Positions 58,784 to 64,000 of a stretch of DNA of 64,000 bases are shown here, in pieces. The notes below the pieces were generated by a model. It was given only the letters and a program-made list of their open reading frames with translations, was not told the DNA's origin and ran no database searches. The DNA comes from Vagococcus fluvialis (lineage in GTDB: Bacteria; Bacillota; Bacilli; Lactobacillales; Vagococcaceae). A program made the position numbers and the translations under genes. The DNA is taken from positions 106,776 through 170,775 of the forward strand of contig NZ_QPJV01000006.1 in NCBI RefSeq assembly GCF_003337315.1. The letters are read 5' to 3'. How positions within the stretch are numbered: position 1 is the first letter of the stretch; every line of letters starts with the position of its first letter.

Positions 58784-60298
58784 GTGAAAAAAATTGGATT
58801 TGATTCTCAAAAATACATTGAAGAGCAATCGAAATATATTCTAGAGAGAGTAAATGATTACGATAAGCTATATCTTGAGTTTGGTGGGAAGCTAATTGGA
58901 GATAAGCATGCTAAACGAGTTTTACCAGGGTTTGATGAAGATTCAAAAATAAAGATCCTTCAAAAATTAAAAGATAAAGCAGAAGTTATTATCTGTGCTT
59001 ACGCAGGTGATATTGAGCGCAATAAAATCCGTGGTGACTACGGTATAACTTATGACATGGATATTTTAAAATCAATCGATGAATTTACTGAGTATGGCTT
59101 AAAAGTAAATAGTGTTCTTATTACACGTTACAGTGGACAACCTGCTACTAAAGTATTTATTAACAAGCTAGAAAAAAGAAATATTAAAGTCTATACTCAT
59201 GAGGCGATAGAGGGATATCCTTATAATATTGATCAAATTGTTAGTGATGAAGGATTTGGAAAAAATCCTTATATTCCAACCACTAAACCAATTGTAGTAG
59301 TTACAGCACCAGGAGCTGGAAGTGGTAAATTAGCAACAAGTTTAAGCCAAATTTATCATGAGAGTAAACTTGGAAGAATTGCTGGTTACTCTAAGTTTGA
59401 AACTTTCCCAGTGTGGAATGTGCCACTTAAACATCCTCTAAATATCGCTTATGAGGCTGCTACAGTGGACTTAAAAGATGTTAATATGATTGACTCATAT
59501 CACTATGAAGCTTACGGAGAAGTAGCTGTAAACTATAATCGTGATATTGAAACTTTCCCAGTTATCAAAAGAATTATTGAAAGAATTACGAATAAAGAAT
59601 CAGTCTTCAAATCTCCAACTGATATGGGAGTTAACCGTGTTGGTTTTGGTATTATTGATGATGAAGTTATCAAAGAAGCATCTCGTGAAGAGATTATTCG
59701 TCGTTGTTTTGATACAGAATGTTTCCATAAACGTGGAATGGTTGATGACGATGTTGTTAATCGTATCCAAGTAATTATGGAAGAGATGGAGCTTAAAAAA
59801 GAGGACCGTCACCCAGTTGTTCCAGCAAGAGATTACGCAGCTAAATTAAAACAAGAGAAAAATTTACTAGGATTAACTCCTGTTTCAGTTATGGCTTTTG
59901 AGTTACCTGATGGTCAAATAATAACAGGTCGTTCAACTGATTTAATGGATTCATCAGCGGCAGCTATCCTTAATTCTATTAAATATCTAGCTAATATTTC
60001 AGATGAGATTCTATTATTATCGCCAGTTATTTTAGAAACTATTCGTAAAATGAAAGACGTTGATTTAAGAAGTAAGATTACGGCTTTAAATGCTAACGAA
60101 GTGCTGATTGCTTTATCAATTAGTGCTGTAACAAATCCAACAGCTCAAATTGCATATGAAAAATTATCTGCATTAGAAGGAACTCAAGCTCATTCGACAG
60201 TTATGTTAAACAAAGATGATGAGCAAATTTTAAAACGATTAGGGATGGATATTACAAGTGATCCAGTCTTTTCATCAGAAAATTTATTTTATATTTAG
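58784..60298 (+). CDS. DUF1846-domain protein
   Basis: 504 residues, the usual length for the DUF1846 family (structures known, role unclear; sometimes likened to nucleotide-dependent enzymes). Recognised from the opening [39 protein letters not shown] near 184 (a P-loop-like GSGK segment), and [14 protein letters not shown] near 278. GGAGGG lies before the ATG. A single gene bounded by terminators. No function is assigned. Confidence 0.9.
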   Translation: MKKIGFDSQKYIEEQSKYILERVNDYDKLYLEFGGKLIGDKHAKRVLPGFDEDSKIKILQKLKDKAEVIICAYAGDIERNKIRGDYGITYDMDILKSIDEFTEYGLKVNSVLITRYSGQPATKVFINKLEKRNIKVYTHEAIEGYPYNIDQIVSDEGFGKNPYIPTTKPIVVVTAPGAGSGKLATSLSQIYHESKLGRIAGYSKFETFPVWNVPLKHPLNIAYEAATVDLKDVNMIDSYHYEAYGEVAVNYNRDIETFPVIKRIIERITNKESVFKSPTDMGVNRVGFGIIDDEVIKEASREEIIRRCFDTECFHKRGMVDDDVVNRIQVIMEEMELKKEDRHPVVPARDYAAKLKQEKNLLGLTPVSVMAFELPDGQIITGRSTDLMDSSAAAILNSIKYLANISDEILLLSPVILETIRKMKDVDLRSKITALNANEVLIALSISAVTNPTAQIAYEKLSALEGTQAHSTVMLNKDDEQILKRLGMDITSDPVFSSENLFYI

Positions 60299-60306
60299 AA
60301 ATATAG

Positions 60307-60350
60307 GAAATAGAGGGCTCACCACCTAAAAGGGTGAGCCCTCTATTTTA
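60307..60350 (+). terminator. Strong terminator after the DUF1846 gene
   Basis: A 13-bp GC-rich perfect stem (60311-60323 with 60333-60345) with a nine-base loop, then a T run. Confidence 0.92.
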
Positions 60351-60506
60351 TTTGGTGAGAGCAGAGAGATAGAGTCTTAATTTAGATAAGCAACTAAAGA
60401 ATGGCTAAAAGATAGCTAAGATAGTCTAAAAGTTAAAATAAAAACTATAATAATTAATTTAACGGGTTTGTCAATTATAGTTTTATTTGGCAATATTTCA
60501 ATAATT

Positions 60507-60549
60507 AAATGGCATTCTCTAAATTAGTAGAAAATGCCATTCTTTTTTT
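60507..60549 (+). terminator. Orphan hairpin next to the transposon fragment
   Basis: AATGGCATT (60508-60516) pairs with AATGCCATT (60533-60541), followed by CTTTTTTT. No plus-strand gene lies directly upstream, so it may be a leftover of the mobile element whose fragment follows. Confidence 0.55.
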
Positions 60550-60766
60550 ATATACCTATCACTAAACTATCCCTTGCAGCTTCAACTACATCAACGGTAA
60601 TAACATCCAAATTATTAATCTTCAGTATTCTATCAATTTGAGCAAACAGTCGGTGAATTAACCTGAAATTCCCCTTAGTTATTTTTATAATAGTAGTAAT
60701 AGCTTCATAATCAGAAAAATCTTCTAATTTTAAATCAATTCCTAAATCACTCGATTTTCTGCACAC
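60548..60766 (-). pseudogene. C-terminal fragment of a transposon AAA+ ATPase (TniB/IstB-like)
   Basis: About 70 residues ending the gene: ITKGNFRLIHRLFAQIDRIL followed by DVITVDVVEAARDSL resembles the helical lid end of transposon AAA+ proteins (GNxRxLxxL...It.e.v..A). The N-terminal part with Walker motifs is missing and the remnant starts only 12 bases from the isochorismatase stop. Read as a leftover from an excised or decayed insertion; the exact family is uncertain. Confidence 0.55.
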
Positions 60767-60777
60767 TCATACTATTA

Positions 60778-61317
60778 TTATTTTAAATATTTATTTGTAG
60801 TTACTACGTTAGAAAAATTAGTTAATGCTGATAAAAAAGAAAGTTGTACATTTTCAGCGTTGATCTCATGATTTTTAAACGTTAAAGATTTTGTTGCTGT
60901 TGCGTCAGAAATCAGTATTGGATCATAGCCATATTCTTTACTAGCCCTTGTCGTAGAATCTATACACATGTGAGTCATCATACCAGTGATAATTACTTGT
61001 TGAATATCTAAGGTTTCTAAAACTTCTTTTAAATTCGTTTTAAAAAATGAATTTGGAAACTGCTTTTCTATAATAATTGAAGAACTATTTATCTTCAATT
61101 TCTCATGTAGAAGCACACCTTTTGTTCCTCGTTCGAAAAAATCAGCACTACCTTGTTCTTTAATATGTTGAACATAGATAATTGGTTGCTTTTTTTCGAT
61201 AAAATAGTCTTCTAATTTATTTATTTTCATAAGAGCCTCTTCTGGTAAATGAAGTTCCATCTTACCATGTTTAAAGTAGTCATTTTGCACATCTATAATT
61301 AGTAGAGCTTTTTTCAT
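60778..61317 (-). CDS. Isochorismatase-family cysteine hydrolase
   Basis: 179 residues with catalytic Asp9 (LLIIDVQNDYF), Lys near 84 (IEKQFPNSFF) and Cys near 117 in GMMTHMCIDSTTRAS, the Asp-Lys-Cys triad of this superfamily. Members hydrolyse amides such as nicotinamide or act on unknown compounds; the substrate here is not clear. It is divergent from an Lrp-type regulator 120 bases away that probably controls it. Confidence 0.9.
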   Translation of the reverse strand: MKKALLIIDVQNDYFKHGKMELHLPEEALMKINKLEDYFIEKKQPIIYVQHIKEQGSADFFERGTKGVLLHEKLKINSSSIIIEKQFPNSFFKTNLKEVLETLDIQQVIITGMMTHMCIDSTTRASKEYGYDPILISDATATKSLTFKNHEINAENVQLSFLSALTNFSNVVTTNKYLK

Positions 61318-61437
61318 ATGATCACCATTTCTTTTCTTTTTTGTTATAATTTAATATAAAGAAACAAGATGTCAAAATAAATAGTCTATTGAAAAAGAAA
61401 AGTACAATTTACTTTCATTGTGAAGAAAGGAATACTT

Positions 61438-61833
61438 ATGGATATTACAGATGAAAAAATTCTAAATCTACTAAAACAAAACAGTAAACTAACAAATAAA
61501 GAAATAGGCGAAGTTGTTCACATGACAGGTCAAGCAGTTGGGAGTAGGATATTAAAATTACAAGATGAGGGTATTATTCAAGGATTTAGTATTGCTATAA
61601 GGTATCAGCACACTCAATATATTAGATTTTTTATGGACTCAAATAAATATGTAGATTTTGAAAAATTTGTAAATCAGCATAAAGAAATTGAAACATTTCA
61701 TAAAGTTTCAGGACAAGCCTGTTACATGCTAATTAGTCATTTTACAGAAAAAACATTACCTATATTCATAGAAGATATATCAAAATGGGGACGTTATAAT
61801 GTAGAAACATTTGTTGCTGATAAAATAAATTAG
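61438..61833 (+). CDS. Lrp/AsnC-family regulator
   Basis: 131 residues: N-terminal HTH (DEKILNLLKQNSKLTNKEIG..., MTGQAVGSRILKL) and a C-terminal ligand-binding ferredoxin-like domain. The open frame begins at a GTG 18 bases earlier, but GAAAGGA sits 7 bases before ATG 61438. Slightly shorter than typical Lrp (about 150). Divergent placement suggests control of the isochorismatase-like gene; the effector is unknown. Confidence 0.86.
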   Translation: MDITDEKILNLLKQNSKLTNKEIGEVVHMTGQAVGSRILKLQDEGIIQGFSIAIRYQHTQYIRFFMDSNKYVDFEKFVNQHKEIETFHKVSGQACYMLISHFTEKTLPIFIEDISKWGRYNVETFVADKIN

Positions 61834-62015
61834 AGTATTTCTTAGTGCCATTTATTAGCTAAAATATTGCTAAATAAAACTAAAATTGACACCCTGATAG
61901 TGTGTATAAAAAAATAAATATGAATCTTTATTAGAGTGTATATATTTCTAAATTAAGAAATATGTTTAAAAAGTAGTTAAAAAATCAAAAAAAATATTAA
62001 AAATTTTTTGTTATT

Positions 62016-62048
62016 AAAAACAAGTAAAACCTTTTACTTGTTTTTTTA
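62016..62048 (+). terminator. Terminator upstream of the one-TM protein gene
   Basis: A hairpin with arms AAAAACAAGTAAAA and TTTTACTTGTTTTT and a very short loop, ending in T7. It separates the Lrp gene from the next unit; the rest of 61834-62117 is AT-rich with no gene. Confidence 0.75.
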
Positions 62049-62117
62049 ATACTTCCATTTATTAAAATTTGAATAGTAAAAAAATGCAAAAAAAAGAAAT
62101 AAGGGACTGAACTTAGA

Positions 62118-62741
62118 ATGAACTCGATAGAACTGCTGTTAATCATTAGTTTTGGCTTGTCTTTATTTCTGATGTTAACAGGAATAACATTACTGGGTTG
62201 TAGTTACTATTACCAACAAAAAAGTCGTCTTTTAGTGTCTGGTAAACGCATTAAAAATAAAAGAAAAAAACGTCAATTAGAAGCATACCGCTTCTATAGC
62301 CAAAAATTATTATTATGTGGTGGTATTTCTGATTATGTTATGTATAATCAGCAAATGACTATGTCTAAAGAAGATCAAAATGCTCTTGTTGACGGGTATT
62401 ATTTAACTGCCGATTTTGAAAAAGAACTTCAAACTATCTTAGAAAAGGACATTGATGAAACTAAGTCGATTCAAAATATTCAGAGTTTAGGTAGTTTAAT
62501 GGCTAGTTATAGTAGTAAAAAGGCCAATCATTTAACTCAGCAAAAGGGCCAGCAAAAATTTAATAAATACTATCAAACCATTAAAGAGTTAGGAATTAAT
62601 GCCACAACACAATCTCAGGAGATGGTTACTAATAAAGAAATATTGGATAACTATTTAGTAGACGTCAAAAAAGTTGAAGGTATTCAAAAAGATATATTTA
62701 AATTTTATAAAGTAGATGAAACAGAGTTAGAAAAAAATTAG
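62118..62741 (+). CDS. One-TM protein of unknown function, adjacent to signal peptidase
   Basis: 207 residues: an N-terminal hydrophobic segment (about 5-32), a strongly basic patch (KRIKNKRKKRQLEAYR, about 43-58), then a mostly helical, polar domain of about 150 residues that by the positive-inside rule is cytoplasmic. I recognise no family. AGGGACTG lies before the ATG. It ends 14 bases before the natural start region of the signal peptidase gene, so the two are probably co-transcribed, which hints at a role in secretion or processing of a particular substrate. Confidence 0.75.
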   Translation: MNSIELLLIISFGLSLFLMLTGITLLGCSYYYQQKSRLLVSGKRIKNKRKKRQLEAYRFYSQKLLLCGGISDYVMYNQQMTMSKEDQNALVDGYYLTADFEKELQTILEKDIDETKSIQNIQSLGSLMASYSSKKANHLTQQKGQQKFNKYYQTIKELGINATTQSQEMVTNKEILDNYLVDVKKVEGIQKDIFKFYKVDETELEKN

Positions 62742-62755
62742 TTTAGGTGATATTA

Positions 62756-62846
62756 TTGGTAAAAAAAAAGAAAGATACCTAATAAATCTTATCAAAAAAG
62801 AAAAAATAACAAACTAAATAAGTCTAAAGTAAGTGTTTGGGATATC
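62756..62846 (+). other. Out-of-frame N-terminal segment of the signal peptidase gene with an A9 tract
   Basis: AGGTGA and a TTG start (62756) are followed by GGT and nine A residues. As written, the frame from this TTG stops after 8 codons. If the tract were eight (or eleven) A long it would read LVKKRKIPNKSYQKRKNN and so on, straight into the signal peptidase frame at 62847. The frame of 62847 is open from 62763. Confidence 0.7.
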
Positions 62847-63350
62847 TTGTTAGCTACAGTAATAAGTGTATTTATTTTTACTAGTCTGTTCACTTTATTT
62901 TTTCCAATTAGAGTCGTCAAAGGAATTTCTATGAGCCCTATAATTAGGTCTAAGGAAAAAATAATAGTGTCTAGATTTTATAGAAATATTAATCGCTTTG
63001 ATGTGGTCTCAATTAAAGCAGGAAATCAGTGTGAATCTAAACGAGTTATTGGTTTACCAGGGGAGCGGGTGAGATATTCTGATAACATTCTTTATATAAA
63101 TGAAGAAGTGGTTGAAGAAACTTATTTAAGAGATCAATTAAATGAATACCATCAACGTGGTGAAGTATTAACACAATCAGTAGGTGAGGAGAACAGTTTT
63201 GAATCTGGGGTGATTCCTAAAGGATACTACTTTGTTTTAAGTGATAATCGTTCAGATGCCAGTGATAGTCGTCAGTTTGGTTTTGTGTCAGGATCAGACA
63301 TTAAGGGAAAAATTTTCTACTCATTGTTATCTTTTAATCCAATTCGTTAA
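62847..63350 (+). CDS. Type I signal peptidase
   Basis: Membrane serine protease that cleaves secretory signal peptides. One N-terminal membrane segment (about 3-22), catalytic Ser in GISMSPIIR near 28, catalytic Lys in SKRVIGLPGER near 70, and the GYYFVLSDNRSDASDSRQFG signature near 133. The listed TTG has no ribosome site; the real N-terminus most likely lies about 90 bases upstream across an A9 tract that puts it out of frame. Expression therefore depends on slippage, an alternative start, or a corrected sequence. The upstream neighbour is an unknown one-TM protein. Confidence 0.85.
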   Translation: MLATVISVFIFTSLFTLFFPIRVVKGISMSPIIRSKEKIIVSRFYRNINRFDVVSIKAGNQCESKRVIGLPGERVRYSDNILYINEEVVEETYLRDQLNEYHQRGEVLTQSVGEENSFESGVIPKGYYFVLSDNRSDASDSRQFGFVSGSDIKGKIFYSLLSFNPIR

Positions 63351-63423
63351 AAGAAATATTATATATTTACCTATTGTTATATTATTCTAAAAAAAGATAT
63401 CCCTATAGGCTATCTCAGATTGA

Positions 63424-63466
63424 AGACAAACCAGTTACTCATAAAGAGTAATTGGTTTGTTTTTTG
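63424..63466 (+). terminator. Terminator after the signal peptidase gene
   Basis: A 15-bp stem with one mismatch/G-U (63426-63440 with 63446-63460) followed by T6. Confidence 0.82.
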
Positions 63467-63534
63467 TATCTTATCATTATTTTTGATAAAATTCCCAAAA
63501 TAGATAAAAAAATAGAGCCCTTCAGGTCTGTTAA

Positions 63535-64000
63535 TATAAGCATTTTCGCTAATTTTTTAATGTTAAGGCATGCGAAAGTGAGCCCAATTTTCATGTGCAT
63601 TTTTTCTTTCCCAATTAAATTAGTGTAACGTAAGCTATGTCTTCACAACGTTCCATATCATTTTCCCATAAATGTCGTTGAATTAATTTCCTCTTTTCTT
63701 TCGACTCGGTACAATAGGCAATCAAAGGGCATTGACTACAATCAGTCATATTACTTTTGTATTCACGATATCCGTCTCTGTTAGTTGTTGTATAGCTTAA
63801 AATTTTCATAGTAGGGCAGATATATTGATCGTAGTATTCATCGTAAACATAATCATATTTTTTATTATTTGCATGTGCTTTTATATGAGTACCATCAATA
63901 AATATTTCAGAAGTATCCACTAATTCAGCTTCAATACACTGTTCTAATATGCCGTAAAATATTTGTTCAAAGATATCTGTACCACGAAATCTTCTAGAAT
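63535..64000 (-). mobile_element. IS1182-family insertion sequence remnant, truncated by the window edge
   Basis: On the minus strand the edge encodes RRFRGTDIFEQIFYGILEQ, then FIDGTHIKAHANNKK, text typical of IS1182-type (DDE) transposases. The frame then jumps directly to YDYVYDEYYDQYICP and the Cys-rich segment CSQCPLIAYC, skipping the middle of the transposase. After a stop at 63615 a further piece (KIGLTFACLNIKKLAKML, about 63540-63600) matches the family C-terminus. So the element carries at least two internal deletions. Confidence 0.75.
63615..63920 (-). pseudogene. Internally deleted IS1182-family transposase gene
   Basis: 101-codon visible frame that continues upstream to the window edge. 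The N-terminal catalytic Asp region (FIDGTHIKA) is joined in frame to the C-terminal zinc-like cysteine region (TDCSQCPLIAYC), losing the section that should carry the second catalytic Asp and the long helical insert; the final Glu region is missing too. The junction lies in an A/T-rich AAAAAATATGA stretch that could reflect recombination at short homology. Cannot be active. Confidence 0.75.

Overview
The window looks like chromosome from a low-GC Gram-positive of the Enterococcaceae, most plausibly Vagococcus or a close relative. This is inferred from strong AT bias, AGGAGG ribosome sites, a pdhABCD operon with an enterococcal-type E1alpha N-terminus, an ATPase-permease-lipoprotein manganese ABC operon in efaCBA order with its own three-domain DtxR/MntR-type regulator, a bacterial-type small SRP RNA after tadA, and a DUF1846 protein. 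No rRNA, tRNA, CRISPR array or prophage is visible. Most genes are chromosomal housekeeping or central metabolism; only small IS remnants appear at the right end.

Layout. 0.2-5.8 kb: branched-chain aminotransferase, a cyclophilin lipoprotein, a MupG-type 6-phospho-muramidase, a DUF4003-like protein and the GTPase Obg. 5.9-8.6 kb: manganese/zinc ABC transporter with a clear promoter and an MntR-type palindrome. 8.7-13.9 kb: RNase Z, an SDR oxidoreductase, a LapA-like protein, RodA, MntR, an ArsC/Spx-like protein and a free-standing short GcvH-like lipoyl protein. 14-18 kb: flavodoxin plus NifJ pyruvate:flavodoxin oxidoreductase. 18-24 kb: a probable Mga-type regulator/diguanylate cyclase operon, a zinc membrane protease, a PucR-like regulator, tadA, SRP RNA (with no dnaX next to it) and a deoxynucleoside kinase. 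24-26.5 kb: a cupin protein, a DUF5692-like membrane protein and a TetR regulator. 26.6-32.4 kb: LacI regulator, sugar ABC transporter and a DexB-type alpha-1,6-glucosidase, with a readable promoter, two operators and a cre-like site.

32.6-41.9 kb is the most unusual metabolic block: an acyl-CoA dehydrogenase, a LysR regulator, then an operon of thiolase, a second dehydrogenase-like protein, 3-hydroxyacyl-CoA dehydrogenase, enoyl-CoA hydratase, CoA-transferase, a YtnP-like metallo-hydrolase and an aquaporin. Together these give a complete C4 acyl-CoA cycle (acetoacetyl-, 3-hydroxybutyryl-, crotonyl-, butyryl-CoA) with CoA exchange and a possible membrane exit, but no ETF genes are in view and the second dehydrogenase lacks both known catalytic-glutamate positions. 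42-45.4 kb: a degenerate ThiD-like protein and an MgtA P-type ATPase. 45.9-51 kb: the pyruvate dehydrogenase complex, so the cell has both PDH and PFOR routes from pyruvate to acetyl-CoA.

51-60.3 kb: a large unrecognised membrane-anchored protein, a sulfatase gene broken by a stop at codon 3, pyrG with a Bacillus-type CTP-sensing attenuator, the threonine-to-glycine pair kbl-tdh and a DUF1846 protein. 60.5-64 kb: a transposon ATPase fragment, a divergent isochorismatase-like hydrolase and Lrp regulator, an unknown one-TM protein with a type I signal peptidase whose N-terminus is out of frame across an A9 tract, and an IS1182-family transposase with internal deletions running off the window.

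Several genes have likely starts downstream of the longest open frame; these were chosen by ribosome-binding-site spacing and are explained per entry. All functional assignments are by reading motifs by eye; no database search was run.
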